The notes: generated from the letters alone by a model not told the origin. 64,000 nucleotides of DNA from JBCBWG01 sp964579305 (GCA_964579305.1 CAZOGY010000006.1:1-64000); one strand, 5' to 3'; positions 1 through 9,236 are shown, counted from the first letter of the stretch. Program-made: numbers and translations.

Positions 1-306
1 TCAAACCGCCCCCATCACCTGCTGGCGGAAGCCGTAAATCGTCTTGGTGCCAGCGATCTCGACGAGGGTGACCGTGCGCGACTGGCCGGGCTCGAACCGC
101 ACAGCGGTGCCCGCGGGAATGTCGAGCCGAAACCCTCTCGCCTTGTCGCGATCAAACGACAACGCCGGATTTGTCTCGAAAAAGTGGTAGTGGCTGCCGA
201 CCTGGATCGGGCGGTCGCCAGTGTTGGCGACATCGAGCGTCACGGTCGCCCGGCCTGCGTTCAGTTCGATCTCGCCTTCGCCTGTGATGACTTCGCCAGG
301 GATCAC
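1..306 (-). CDS. ureB: Urease subunit beta
   Basis: Non-catalytic beta subunit of the cytoplasmic nickel urease (urea to ammonia and carbamate). The 101-residue product begins MIPGEV and holds the typical VGSHYHFFE segment, the normal length for a free-standing beta subunit. The start is GTG, overlapping the TGA stop of the upstream small gene as GTGA, with a GGGGG ribosome-binding run 5 nt upstream. The stop codon is the first codon of the window, so the gene is complete. Order ureD-ureA-small orf-ureB predicts that ureC lies just outside. Identification is firm. Confidence 0.96.
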   Translation of the reverse strand: MIPGEVITGEGEIELNAGRATVTLDVANTGDRPIQVGSHYHFFETNPALSFDRDKARGFRLDIPAGTAVRFEPGQSRTVTLVEIAGTKTIYGFRQQVMGAV

Positions 307-545
307 GACTGCCCCCGATCATCGCGGTTCTGACGCCGAACACGGTGCGGCACGCCGCGCGCACGCAGCACAGCAGCCAGCGCAAGCAAAGCCGCTGACG
401 AGATGACGGCGATCACGGTGATGTCGAGCATAGAAAGGGCATCCGGTTCGTGGGGGTGGCTATGCGGGGTCAAGCTTGGATGGGCGAGCGCGTGGCCAAA
501 CGTCAGCATGGCCAGCGCCGGCAATCCCCACAGAAATTTGCGCAT
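303..545 (-). CDS. Small His-rich membrane protein in the urease operon
   Basis: An 80-residue protein of unknown function between ureA and ureB. It has an N-terminal signal-like hydrophobic segment (residues 4-20), a His/Pro-rich stretch (residues 22-33, six His) and a second hydrophobic segment (about 40-60), then an Arg-rich tail. I chose the ATG at 545 because AAAGGG lies 8 nt upstream; another ATG at 551 is too close to it. It starts 13 nt after the ureA stop and overlaps ureB, so it is in the operon. The His cluster hints at nickel handling, but that is inference; no named family was recognised. Confidence 0.75.
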   Translation of the reverse strand: MRKFLWGLPALAMLTFGHALAHPSLTPHSHPHEPDALSMLDITVIAVISSAALLALAAVLRARGVPHRVRRQNRDDRGQS

Positions 546-558
546 TTTCATATCCCTT

Positions 559-861
559 TCAGCGGATCGGGTTGTGGACCGTGACAAGTTTGGTGCCATC
601 CGGAAATGTGGCTTCGACCTGGACGTCATGGATCATTTCCGCGACGCCGGGCATGACCTGGTCGCGCGAAATCACTTCGGCTCCCGCCGTCATCAGGTCG
701 GCGACGCTGCGCCCGTCGCGCGCACCCTCCACGACGAAGTCGGTGATCAGCGCAATCGCTTCGGGATGGTTCAGCTTGACCCCGCGCTCCAGCCGCCGGC
801 GGGCAACCATCGCGGCCATGGCAACGAGCAGCTTGTCTTTTTCTCGTGGCGTCAGGTTCAC
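559..861 (-). CDS. ureA: Urease subunit gamma
   Basis: Gamma subunit of the urease heterotrimer, exactly 100 residues, the standard length. Typical features are the N-terminal [20 protein letters not shown] helix, the [13 protein letters not shown] segment, and the C-terminal [14 protein letters not shown] end. It lies 57 nt downstream of ureD and is followed by the small His-rich gene and ureB. It is cytoplasmic and structural in the apoenzyme. Confidence 0.97.
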   Translation of the reverse strand: MNLTPREKDKLLVAMAAMVARRRLERGVKLNHPEAIALITDFVVEGARDGRSVADLMTAGAEVISRDQVMPGVAEMIHDVQVEATFPDGTKLVTVHNPIR

Positions 862-918
862 GTCTTGGTCCTCGTCATCGGTTGCCTGTCCGGCGTAACT
901 GCGTTCTGGCCAATGGTG

Positions 919-1800
919 TCAGTTGCCCCAGACCCGCGGCAACTCCCGTTCCGTTAAAACCGGGATCACTCGTGAACAAACCGCGCGCGCCAGCTGGAGA
1001 TCTGGCGCAACGGTGCGCACAACGAGGCGCCCATCCCAGGCGCTCGCCGCGACGTAATCTGCAAATGGCGCGATGGCCTGGCGAACGGTCTCGATTTTGT
1101 CTTCAGCGTCCCGCGCAACATGCACGAGGCCCGCTGAACATCGCGCCTCGCCCAAGACCGCAGCAGTGCGCTGAAGACCGTCAAGCCCGCCGTGTCCCTG
1201 ATCGCCGAAACGCACGTCTTCTGCATGCACAAGACGGCCGTCCCGCCGGATGCGCCAACGGTCACGAACCGCACCACGCGACAATGTTTCGCCCATTGCC
1301 GCACGGCCAAACACCAGGATTTCTGAAAGCGTCAGTTTGGCATCCGGCGCCATCGCGACGTCGATGGAACGTGCAAGGGCGGCACGATCGAAAACGATGG
1401 TCTCTTGCACAAGCCAATCGAGCTGCGCGCCAGCGCCGACCGTCAGGGCGATCGACATGCGCGTTGTCTCGCCGTCGATCGCACGATAGATGCGTTCCGC
1501 CGCGGGCGTCGTCATCACGGCATGCGCGCCGGCTGCCACGTCAGCTTGGATGGACCATCGATCGCCGCCAGCCATTCCGCCGGCCGTGTTGATCAAAACG
1601 GCTTCGACGGCTGCGCGGTCAGCGCGTTTCGGAAACCGTGCCTTCGCGCCGCCGGACTGGTGAAGTTTGTCAAGGACGCTTCGGCCCGCGCGCAACTTGA
1701 CGCCCAAGCCGACCTCAGCGTGCGCGCGGATCCGCGAGAGCGCGCGCAGGTTCGCGAGATCACGTTCGGCTTGGCGCGAATTGGCTGCTGCAGCGGACAT
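919..1800 (-). CDS. ureD: Urease accessory protein UreD
   Basis: UreD (UreH) binds apo-urease and, with UreF and UreG, helps insert nickel and carbamylate the active-site lysine. The product from the ATG at 1800 is 293 residues. It shows UreD landmarks: the NTAGGMAGGDRW segment near the N-terminus, TTPAAERIYRA, and WLVQETIVFDRA. An upstream in-frame ATG at 1941 would add 47 residues with no family match, so I prefer 1800, although its ribosome-binding site is weak. First gene of the urease cluster. Confidence 0.93.
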   Translation of the reverse strand: MSAAAANSRQAERDLANLRALSRIRAHAEVGLGVKLRAGRSVLDKLHQSGGAKARFPKRADRAAVEAVLINTAGGMAGGDRWSIQADVAAGAHAVMTTPAAERIYRAIDGETTRMSIALTVGAGAQLDWLVQETIVFDRAALARSIDVAMAPDAKLTLSEILVFGRAAMGETLSRGAVRDRWRIRRDGRLVHAEDVRFGDQGHGGLDGLQRTAAVLGEARCSAGLVHVARDAEDKIETVRQAIAPFADYVAASAWDGRLVVRTVAPDLQLARAVCSRVIPVLTERELPRVWGN

Positions 1801-2127
1801 GGACCAACCAGTTAAAACGATGGCGCAAAACACCGTCGGGAGCGGTGCGTATCCTGCCCGGCGCTTGGGTCTCACGCAGCGGCTGGCATTTGCACACCGA
1901 TGTCTGTTGGCAAGTGTCGTGCCATCGACGCTTTGTCGCACGGTCCACGAGTAACCATCGGATTAACCGAGCATTTTTATGAAATCTTCGTCGGATGGAT
2001 GATCGAAGCGGCGACGGCGAGCCCGTCTCCGTGCTCACCTTTTAGCCGCGAAGTCAGATCTGCATATTTTTTAGGCGGCACCCGAAGCAAGAGCCCCCTA
2101 TGGTCACCGCAGACGGGCCGTCGTTAA
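1801..2127. other. Intergenic region upstream of ureD
   Basis: 327 bases between the urease cluster and the TadD-like gene, both on the minus strand. It is less GC-rich than its surroundings. I see no convincing ORF, RNA gene or strong hairpin. It presumably holds the ureD promoter, but I could not assign -35/-10 boxes. Confidence 0.5.
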
Positions 2128-3207
2128 TTACCGGATGCCATCTGGTTTTGCTGTCGACGCCTTTGCAGACGCACCCGCCATCGACGCGTCAGACACCTTG
2201 ATTTCCGGTGTTCCTTCGGACGGTGTTGGCTTTGGCGCATTTGGTGTGACCGGCTTCAGATCTTTGGTGTCGATGGGCTTGCCGGTTGAGGCCTGCAACG
2301 GTTCTGGCTCGGGCGGTCGGGATTTTTCAGCCGTAGCCTTGGAACCGCGAGCTGGTTGCCCACCCGCCTCATCGGGTGTGCCGGGCGCGATCACGCGCGG
2401 CTTGAGCCCCCTCAAGATGGCGACGTTGCGGTCGACGTCGTCACGCGGCAAGGCGGTCGCTGCAATCTTCCGGTAACTGGAATAGCGACCGGAAAGCCCC
2501 GCGATCAGAGCGCGGTTATGGCGGATGCGCCGCTGTTCGCCACGCGTCTTTGCAGTCGCCTCCGCCTTGGCAAGTGTGCGTTCGGCTTCCTTGGTTCGGC
2601 CAGCAAGCGCATGTGCCATCGCGAGATTGTTCAAAAGGACCGGGTTATCAGGACTGTTTTTCAAACCGCGCTCAAGCGCTGCAACCGCCGCTTTGTGCTG
2701 ACCTTGCGCCGACAATGCAGCACCAAGCGCGGAATGGACCCGCCAGTGCGCGTTTTCTGACTTTGCAAGCTGACGCAAATAGGTTTCAGCGGTTTTCGGA
2801 CGGCCGATTTCCAGGGCCAACAAAGCCCTGTGTTCGGCAAGTGGGCGGTCATTTGGAAATTTTTTCACAAGTTCATCTGAGGCAGCAAATGCCGCGACCT
2901 TGCCTTTCGTGGCTTGGATCGATCGCAGCACCGCCAGAGCCGATCCGCGCCGACCCGTCCTGGTCTTGGGCGCCTGCTTCCCCGCCTCATCGAGCGATCC
3001 CGTTGGGACGAGCGCAGCCTGACCATCCAGAAGGTCCATTGGCGAACCTGCAGCACATCCTGCGACGCAGCCCGCGCCCAGTCCGGCTGCCAAAACCGCA
3101 CGGAACTGCTTTAATCGCGAGCGAAGGGTGCCCACGGATGTTCTGTATGCACGATCCGTCTTTGTTAACCCCGTTGCCGACCGTCTCGCCACCACTGCGC
3201 GCGACAT
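2128..3207 (-). CDS. TadD-like tetratricopeptide lipoprotein (accessory tad set)
   Basis: 359 residues from an ATG at 3207, which has GGAGG 5 nt upstream; a start at 3237 lacks this. The N-terminus is a basic region, then a hydrophobic segment ending in Cys-containing lipobox-like motifs (LGAGC and VAGC), suggesting an outer-membrane lipoprotein. The middle has TPR-type helices (for example NNLAMAHALAGRTKEAERTL), as in TadD of the Flp pilus. The last 100 residues are Pro/Ala/Lys-rich and disordered-looking. It is divergent from the TadG-like gene and similar in design to the TadD at 58898-59701. Probable role is assembly or piloting of a secretin. Confidence 0.75.
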   Translation of the reverse strand: MSRAVVARRSATGLTKTDRAYRTSVGTLRSRLKQFRAVLAAGLGAGCVAGCAAGSPMDLLDGQAALVPTGSLDEAGKQAPKTRTGRRGSALAVLRSIQATKGKVAAFAASDELVKKFPNDRPLAEHRALLALEIGRPKTAETYLRQLAKSENAHWRVHSALGAALSAQGQHKAAVAALERGLKNSPDNPVLLNNLAMAHALAGRTKEAERTLAKAEATAKTRGEQRRIRHNRALIAGLSGRYSSYRKIAATALPRDDVDRNVAILRGLKPRVIAPGTPDEAGGQPARGSKATAEKSRPPEPEPLQASTGKPIDTKDLKPVTPNAPKPTPSEGTPEIKVSDASMAGASAKASTAKPDGIR

Positions 3208-3381
3208 CAACGCCTCCATGACCCATTGCGCCGCCAAGCGATCCGAGTCGGGCGCGCCGTGCTAGCCCATGCAACCTGCTATCCCCATTCTCCACGCCGA
3301 CGCGCCACCGTTGCGCTGCAAGAACCCCTGAAGAAAAAGCAAAAAAGCCGATTTTGTTAAAAACTTACATCCTGTTGAAAG

Positions 3382-3399
3382 AAAGCGTCAGGACGCTTT
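3382..3399. promoter_or_regulatory. Perfect 8-bp inverted repeat between divergent tad genes
   Basis: AAAGCGTC-AG-GACGCTTT: two perfect 8-bp arms with a 2-base spacer, in the AT-richer 234-base region between the TadD-like gene and the TadG-like gene, ending 42 nt before the TadG-like ATG. The shape fits an operator for a dimeric regulator. The surrounding sequence has T/A runs suitable for promoters. Confidence 0.4.
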
Positions 3400-3441
3400 T
3401 GAAACAAAACGCCCATGTCTCTGGTGAGAGGGGGTTAACGT

Positions 3442-5031
3442 ATGCAGTGCCTTCGTTCTGATCTTGCCGCTAAACAGTCCAAAGCTGTGCTGGCCGCTTT
3501 CTACCGCGATGAAAGCGGCGCATCGTTCGTGCTGTTTGCGATGACAATGATGGTGATGGTCGGCGCCGCCGCGTTGGTCCTCGACTACGGCCACGCCACG
3601 AAAGTGCACGCCCGTCAGCAAGCCGCGCTCGATGCCGCGACGCTGGCGGCATCCGATGTGCTTGGCACGACCGACGCGCAGGATCGCGGCGATAACATCG
3701 CTGGCGCGTTTTATAATGCCAACACCAAGCGGAATCCCGACGGCACGATCAGCAAGCTGAACCTCGACACAGGGACGGGACAGGTCTCCGCGACCGGTGA
3801 TACGCCTGTTGATACTTGGTTGATGCGGGTGTTCGGCGTTAAGCAGATCCCGGTCAAGGCCCGCACGGTGATCGCGCGCGCAACCGGAACCGTCGAAGTC
3901 GCCCTGGTCCTGGACAACTCAGGCTCCATGTCCTCTGAGATGGACACACTCAAGACGGCTGCCAAAGAGATGGCCGGCATTCTGTTCGTTGGCGCGGAAG
4001 GAACCGAAAAGGTCCGCGTCGGGCTTGTTCCGTTTGCAGCCTCCGTCAACGTTGGGCCCGCTAAAGCCTGGGAAAGCTGGATCGACAGTGGCGGCGCATC
4101 GCCCGTGCACCACGAGAACACAAACGGCACCTATTCGCGGTTTGCGTTGTTCGACGCGATCGGCGTGCCTTGGGCAGGTTGCGTTGAAGTCCGCCCGGCT
4201 CCCTACGACGTGAACGATGCATTGCCCGTTGCCGCAACGCCCGCCACCTTGTTTGTGCCGATGTTTGCCCCCGATGAGCCAGACCCGGTCAATTCAGATG
4301 GCCAGACTTACCCCAACAGTTACCTGCGCGATGACGGTGGAAGTTGTCCCCGCCAAGAGCGCATCTGCACAAGCTATAGCCGCCGCGGCAACTGCCAGGA
4401 CTGGCGCACGGTCCCGATCTCACCGGACGTCGCGCAACGGCGGGTCTGCAAGTACAACGGCCAAACGGCGTATTATTCGAGCGGCCCGAACTACAACTGC
4501 ACGACAGCGGCGATCCTGCCTTTGACCAGTACGAAATCGGAGCTCGTCAATGCCATTGACGGGATGGTCGCAAACGGCTGGACCAACATCCTGCAAGGCA
4601 CGACGTGGGGCTGGCGTGTGCTGTCCTCGGCCCAACCCTTCGCGGAAGGCCGCTCCGAGAGCGACGGCGACAACCAGAAGTTTCTGGTCATCATGTCTGA
4701 TGGTGAGAATACCTACCAAACACGGTCGAACCACAACAAGTCCATGTACGGCGCGTTCGGCTACACAGCAAAGGGCCGTCTGCCCGAACTCCAGCCGGCA
4801 TCGACGATGACGACCAAAACGCTCACAGCCTGTTCCAACGCCAAGGCGGCTGGCATTACAATCTTCACGGTTGCCTTCCGTGATGCCGTAACCTCAAGCG
4901 CCGCGCGCGACTTGTTGCAATCCTGCGCGTCCCACCCATCCCAAGCACTTCTCGCAAGCGATGGGCCAGCCTTGAAAAAAGCATTCGAGAATATCGGGCG
5001 GCAAATCACGCAGCTGCGAATCGCCGGCTAA
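3442..5031 (+). CDS. TadG-like pilus assembly protein with von Willebrand factor A domain
   Basis: 529 residues. Residues 18-70 form a TadE/TadG-type N-terminus: a short basic region, DESGASF, one hydrophobic helix, then an amphipathic ARQQAALDAATLAAS segment typical of pseudopilin-like Tad proteins. From about residue 151 a vWA domain follows, with an intact MIDAS-type DNSGS motif (D158, S160, S162). The central insert is Cys-rich (about residues 250-355). TadG proteins are membrane-anchored minor components of the Flp pilus system. GAGAGGGGG lies upstream of the ATG. A strong terminator follows, so it is transcribed apart from the downstream secretin gene. Confidence 0.85.
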   Translation: MQCLRSDLAAKQSKAVLAAFYRDESGASFVLFAMTMMVMVGAAALVLDYGHATKVHARQQAALDAATLAASDVLGTTDAQDRGDNIAGAFYNANTKRNPDGTISKLNLDTGTGQVSATGDTPVDTWLMRVFGVKQIPVKARTVIARATGTVEVALVLDNSGSMSSEMDTLKTAAKEMAGILFVGAEGTEKVRVGLVPFAASVNVGPAKAWESWIDSGGASPVHHENTNGTYSRFALFDAIGVPWAGCVEVRPAPYDVNDALPVAATPATLFVPMFAPDEPDPVNSDGQTYPNSYLRDDGGSCPRQERICTSYSRRGNCQDWRTVPISPDVAQRRVCKYNGQTAYYSSGPNYNCTTAAILPLTSTKSELVNAIDGMVANGWTNILQGTTWGWRVLSSAQPFAEGRSESDGDNQKFLVIMSDGENTYQTRSNHNKSMYGAFGYTAKGRLPELQPASTMTTKTLTACSNAKAAGITIFTVAFRDAVTSSAARDLLQSCASHPSQALLASDGPALKKAFENIGRQITQLRIAG

Positions 5032-5062
5032 TCGGCGTTTCAAGCAAGCCAAATTCGGTGTG

Positions 5063-5092
5063 GCCGGGGATAAGTCCCCGGCTTTTATTTTG
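5063..5092 (+). terminator. Rho-independent terminator after tadG-like gene
   Basis: Perfect 8-bp stem GCCGGGGA / TCCCCGGC with a TAAG loop, followed by TTTTATTTT. It lies 31 nt after the TadG-like stop. Confidence 0.88.
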
Positions 5093-5243
5093 ACATGTTG
5101 AGAGCACTGGAAAGCAACGCGGCACAATTTCCGAATCGTGATCCTTCAGTCGTCAGGGCCGCGATAAGCGCGGTCAGGCGTGCATCTGTCCGTCCTGCGT
5201 TCGCGCAAGGGCCCCGTTGGCCCCGGTTCATGGGAGTTCACGA

Positions 5244-6797
5244 ATGTCGCAAGCTGTCCGCTGCCATACGATCCGCTCCGGCAGTCCGTTTGTTTGCCGA
5301 GCCCTCCGGGCCATCCCGCTTGTTGCGGTTCTTGCCGCAGTCGCGCTGTCTATGATGGCACATCCCGTCGCCGCAGAAGGTGAACTGCGAGGGCCACCGA
5401 CCGATCCCCAGCATCGCTCGGTGCTCAAAGTTGCCGACTTTTCTGCGCCCAGTCACAATCGCAAGCTCACAATCGGGGTCGACAAGGCCTTGCTTGTCGA
5501 AATGCCGTTTGAGCTGACCGATGTTCTGGTCTCAAATCCCGAAGTCGTGGACGCGTCGCTGCAATCCTCACGCCGGGTGTTCTTGATTGCCAAGGACCTT
5601 GGCGAGGCCAACGCCATTCTCATCGGGCAAGACGGGCGCAAACTCATCCTCGACATCAGCGTCGCACGCGATTTGCGCGCTCTGACAGACATGATCCGCC
5701 GCCTGATCCCCGGGTCACAGGTCACCGCCGAGATGGCCGGCGACAACGTCGTGCTTGCCGGACACGCCCTGACCCCGGTCGACGTCAATCGGGCCGGCGA
5801 CCTCGCCTCGCGTTTCGCCAAGACCAAGGACAAAGTTGTCAACTTGATCAAGACGGCCGCCAAAGATCAGGTCCATCTGCGGGTCAAGGTTTCGGAAATG
5901 TCGCGTGAGGCATTGCGCCGCTTAGGTGTCGACCTGCCGGGCGCCTTGCTCTCTGCGGGCCAGTTCTCGTTTGCAAAAATCATCCGAAACTCGCTCAGCG
6001 CCAGCAGCCAGGTCGTTTCTGAATCGGCCGCGCGCGCGGCCGGTGGCGTTCCGTTTGCCGTTTCAGGCGTCGCAACGGCGACGACATGGACCCGTGGCAA
6101 CCAATCGATCACAGCGCTTTTACAACTCCTGGAGCGAACCGGGCTTGTCAAAACCCTGGCCGAACCAAACCTCACCGCGCTTTCCGGAGAGGAGGCCAAG
6201 TTTCTCGCCGGCGGCGAAATCCCGATCCCGGTTTCAGCCGAAGACAATAAGGTCTTTATTGAATACAAGGAGTTCGGCGTCAGCGTGAAATTCAAGCCGG
6301 TGGTGCTTGATGCCGGCACAATCAGCTTGCGCGTCGAAGCCGAAGTTTCTGAGCTTTCCGGCGAAGGCTCCGTTCAGATTGGTGGATTATCGATCCCCGG
6401 TCTCAAAGTCCGTCGGGCACAAACCACGCTCGAGCTGCCGTCTGGCGGGACCCTTGCCATGGCCGGGCTGATTTCTGAGGACACCCGCCAAGCGGTTGAA
6501 GGTGTTCCCGGCCTGAAAGATCTCCCAACCCTTGGCGCACTGTTTCGCTCAAACGATTTCCGCAAGAACGAAACCGAACTTGTGATTCTCGTTACGCCGT
6601 ATTTGGCCAAACACGCGGCAAAGTCCGAAATGTCGACGCCGGATGATGGCTTTACCCCTGAAAACAATCTGACGCGCGTATTCCTTGGTCGGCTCAACCG
6701 GGTCCACGGTGGCCAGGGCGATGACTTGCAAACCAAGTATCGCGGCGATGTCGGATTTATCATCGAGTATCCAGAACTGCCGGATCCGAAAGGCTGA
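5244..6797 (+). CDS. CpaC/RcpA-family secretin (accessory copy)
   Basis: Outer-membrane secretin of the Flp/Tad type, 517 residues from the ATG at 5244 (GGGAG upstream). It has a signal peptide, an N-terminal pilus/secretin N domain (LTIGVDKALLVEMP through the IGQDGRKL strand), a BON-like middle and a C-terminal secretin domain with LVKTLAEPNLTALSGEEAKFLAGGEIPIP and the PFF-type end (LGALFRSNDFRKNETELVILVTPY; quoted in part). It is clearly related to CpaC at 51491-53077. It is followed after 5 nt by a CpaD-like gene. No motor ATPase or prepilin peptidase accompanies it, so it may use the machinery of the main tad locus. Confidence 0.9.
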   Translation: MSQAVRCHTIRSGSPFVCRALRAIPLVAVLAAVALSMMAHPVAAEGELRGPPTDPQHRSVLKVADFSAPSHNRKLTIGVDKALLVEMPFELTDVLVSNPEVVDASLQSSRRVFLIAKDLGEANAILIGQDGRKLILDISVARDLRALTDMIRRLIPGSQVTAEMAGDNVVLAGHALTPVDVNRAGDLASRFAKTKDKVVNLIKTAAKDQVHLRVKVSEMSREALRRLGVDLPGALLSAGQFSFAKIIRNSLSASSQVVSESAARAAGGVPFAVSGVATATTWTRGNQSITALLQLLERTGLVKTLAEPNLTALSGEEAKFLAGGEIPIPVSAEDNKVFIEYKEFGVSVKFKPVVLDAGTISLRVEAEVSELSGEGSVQIGGLSIPGLKVRRAQTTLELPSGGTLAMAGLISEDTRQAVEGVPGLKDLPTLGALFRSNDFRKNETELVILVTPYLAKHAAKSEMSTPDDGFTPENNLTRVFLGRLNRVHGGQGDDLQTKYRGDVGFIIEYPELPDPKG

Positions 6798-6802
6798 TCG
6801 CG

Positions 6803-7591
6803 ATGAAAATATCATTACAAAAGCGCGGTCCCAGGCATCCCATTCATCAAGATCAGGCAAGCCGAACAATGACGATACAAAAAAACGCGACATTCGAACG
6901 GTTCCATAAACGAGCCGCACTTGCCGTGATTGCGACCGCGCTGATCCTTTCAGGTTGCCGCGATCGGCTCTCCCCGCAAGAAGCGGTGTATTTGAGCGAT
7001 CCGTCACGGCGGCACGAAATTCGCCTCGCAAATCGTGTTGAGGCGATTGACCTGCAATTGGCCCACCCCGGCGCACGCCTGACCTCGCGCCATCAGATTG
7101 CAGTTCGCGAGTTTGCCGCAGAGTTTCGCAAGGCTGGAACCGGGCAATTCATGGTGATTTTGCCCGCGCGCCCTGGCAGTCATTTCGCGTTACGGCCCGC
7201 GCTGCAGGACGTCCGTCGCGAATTGGAGATGGCCGGATTTGGCCCCGATGACGTGCGCGTCCGGCGCACGGGCCTGTCGGATGATCGCGGTGCGGTGATT
7301 AGGCTGGCCTACAGCCGTCGGGTCGCAATCGCGCCGAATTGCGGAAAATGGCCAGCCGACGTTGGCCGGAACCGTGAAGCCCTTCCGTATCATAATTTTG
7401 GATGCGCGACACAGCGCAACCTGGCCAATAACGTGCGCTACTCCCGCGATCTGGAACGCCCGCAAGTGGAAACATCAAGTTCCGGTGAGCGCCGCCGCAC
7501 GACTTGGCGTGAATATGTCGGTGGAACGGACAAAGGCAGCGGCGACGATGCTGGCAAGACCGGCACCACGACCAACGCTGGCTCGCCATAA
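6803..7591 (+). CDS. CpaD-family pilus biogenesis lipoprotein (accessory copy)
   Basis: 262 residues from the ATG at 6803; an alternative ATG at 6869 is closer to the signal sequence. A lipobox LILSGC ends the hydrophobic segment. The CpaD signature is present late in the protein: NCGKWPADVGRN, then NFGCATQRNLANNV, comparable to DCGYWPKDLGNN and DFGCSDQKNLAVMV in the CpaD at 53101-53859. Role: lipoprotein partner of the Tad secretin. Cotranscribed with the CpaC-like gene and followed by a terminator. The C-terminal 50 residues are low-complexity. Confidence 0.85.
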   Translation: MKISLQKRGPRHPIHQDQASRTMTIQKNATFERFHKRAALAVIATALILSGCRDRLSPQEAVYLSDPSRRHEIRLANRVEAIDLQLAHPGARLTSRHQIAVREFAAEFRKAGTGQFMVILPARPGSHFALRPALQDVRRELEMAGFGPDDVRVRRTGLSDDRGAVIRLAYSRRVAIAPNCGKWPADVGRNREALPYHNFGCATQRNLANNVRYSRDLERPQVETSSSGERRRTTWREYVGGTDKGSGDDAGKTGTTTNAGSP

Positions 7592-7625
7592 ATCTCAGCT
7601 ATTGGGCAGTGGGTGGACGGCAAAG

Positions 7626-7661
7626 AGCGATGGGCCAAAAACAATGGCCGATCGCTTTTTT
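7626..7661 (+). terminator. Rho-independent terminator after accessory cpaD
   Basis: Stem AGCGATGGGCCA / TGGCCGATCGCT (one central mismatch) with an AAAACAA loop and then TTTTT. It lies 35 nt after the CpaD-like stop and before the convergent aldolase gene. Confidence 0.85.
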
Positions 7662-7784
7662 GCAATTGAGTGCACGCCAGTCTGAGTGATTGGTCGTGAA
7701 GAAAGCCGCGTTGGCTGCAAAGCCGCAACCGCAGCTCAGCACCCGGGACAAAAACACGGCGGTGCACCTTTGCGAGGTTGCGCT

Positions 7785-8573
7785 TTAATAGCTTGCAGCG
7801 GTGGCGGCCGGCGCTTCGCCGCGCACTTCGTTGATGCCGTTTTGGCAAGCCGCCGCTAACAAGCGCGTATCGTTGAGAAGGCTTGCAAATCGATAGCCAC
7901 GGCCATAACGCTCTTTGATTGTGCGGGGGCCATCGCAATGAATGCCAGGGATGAGCCCGGCCGCATTTGTGAGATCGGCAATTTTCTGAATGCCGTCGAG
8001 GACTTTTGGGGACTTTGGTGCCAGTGTCGCTTCCTCGCCCATCGATAAGCCAAGATCCGACGGTCCAACGTAAACGCCATCGAGGCCTTCGACTTTCAAA
8101 ATCTCTGGCAGATTGGCGATCGCCTGTTCGGTTTCGATCATCGCAAAAACCAAGATTTCATCGTTGGCATGCTTCACATAATCGGCGCCACCATAGATCG
8201 ATGCACGAAACGGCCCGTTGGAGCGCGCACCAAGCGGCGGATACCGGCAAGCCGACACCAGCGCCTTGGCTTCTTCAACCGTGTTGACCATCGGGCAGAT
8301 CAAGCCGTAAGCGCCCGCATCGAGGACGCGCATGATAATGCCGGGCTCATTCCACGGTACGCGCGCCATTGGCACCGCTGACGTTGTTGAGATGGCCTGG
8401 AACATCGGCACGATCGATTCAAAAGGAACACAGCCGTGCTGCATGTCGACCGTCACGCTCTCAAAACCGGCGTGCGCGACGACTTCAGCCGACATGGTAC
8501 AAGGCAGGCCCAGCCAACCGTTGATCGTGTTCGCGCCTTCTTTGAAGGCTTTGCGCAATGCGTTCTGTCTCAC
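7785..8573 (-). CDS. HpcH/HpaI family aldolase
   Basis: 262 residues from a GTG at 8573, which has GGAG 7 nt upstream; upstream in-frame codons encode unrelated low-complexity sequence. The family comprises class II, metal-dependent aldolases that cleave 2-keto-3-deoxy acids to pyruvate or a related keto acid and an aldehyde. Visible landmarks: VTVDMQHG, MARVPWNEP, DAGAYGLICPMVNT, and metal-ligand regions MIETEQA and YVGPSDLGLSMG. The exact substrate cannot be told from sequence. It stands alone, convergent with the pilus genes and divergent from the ArsR operon. Confidence 0.88.
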   Translation of the reverse strand: MRQNALRKAFKEGANTINGWLGLPCTMSAEVVAHAGFESVTVDMQHGCVPFESIVPMFQAISTTSAVPMARVPWNEPGIIMRVLDAGAYGLICPMVNTVEEAKALVSACRYPPLGARSNGPFRASIYGGADYVKHANDEILVFAMIETEQAIANLPEILKVEGLDGVYVGPSDLGLSMGEEATLAPKSPKVLDGIQKIADLTNAAGLIPGIHCDGPRTIKERYGRGYRFASLLNDTRLLAAACQNGINEVRGEAPAATAASY

Positions 8574-8882
8574 GTGGCGTCTCCAGGATCTTGTCGCTTC
8601 TTGCTGCTTGTTTGCAGGCTTTGGTCGCGGCGCACGCCCGTTGGACGCAGCCGTCGCGACCGCAACTGCCAGTGCGACCTTGCCCCGTCTCATACCACCG
8701 CGGCAATCGCGCCACGCCGAAATTGGTATCGCGCAGGGCCTTGACGCGCCGTCATTTCGATGTTTCTAGTTATGTGGTGAGTTTCGCAATGCCGGCTCAG
8801 GTGGCGGGCGTTGGCGAGATGGCGCGGCGAAATCGGGGTTGCCCTTTCGCCGCGAAGTGGAAACGCGGAAGGCAAAGTCGCC

Positions 8883-9236
8883 ATGGCATCGAAACCAGGA
8901 CTGACCCGGGAAGAGGCGGCGCAAGGCTTCGCGGCTGTCGGCTCCGAGCCGCGCCTTGATGTTGTCTTGGTCCTTGTGCGTGCGGGTGATCAGGGCCTGT
9001 CGGTCGGCGAGATCCAAGAGCGTCTGGATGTGCCGGCGTCGACGTTGTCCCACCACCTTCGCTTTTTGGCGGCCGCTGGCCTGGTTGAACAGGAACGCGC
9101 CGGTCGCGCAGTCATCAATCGCGCCGCGTTCGAACGGCTGCGCGGGCTTGCCGACTATCTCTTGCGCGAATGCTGCGCCGACGAAGCCGTAAACGCCGCC
9201 GCCCAGATTGGCGACGTCGCAACCCCCACCCATTGA
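8883..9236 (+). CDS. ArsR/SmtB-family transcriptional regulator
   Basis: 117 residues from the ATG at 8883 (GGAAGG about 10 nt upstream). Winged-helix ArsR fold: helices with GSEPRLDVVLVLV, the recognition region DVPASTLSHHLRFLAAAGLVEQERAGR, and a C-terminal ECC pair that could bind metal or arsenic(III). It is the first gene of an operon with a transglutaminase-like protein and an ArsP-like permease, so it probably represses that operon until metal or metalloid is present. The effector is inferred only. Confidence 0.88.
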   Translation: MASKPGLTREEAAQGFAAVGSEPRLDVVLVLVRAGDQGLSVGEIQERLDVPASTLSHHLRFLAAAGLVEQERAGRAVINRAAFERLRGLADYLLRECCADEAVNAAAQIGDVATPTH

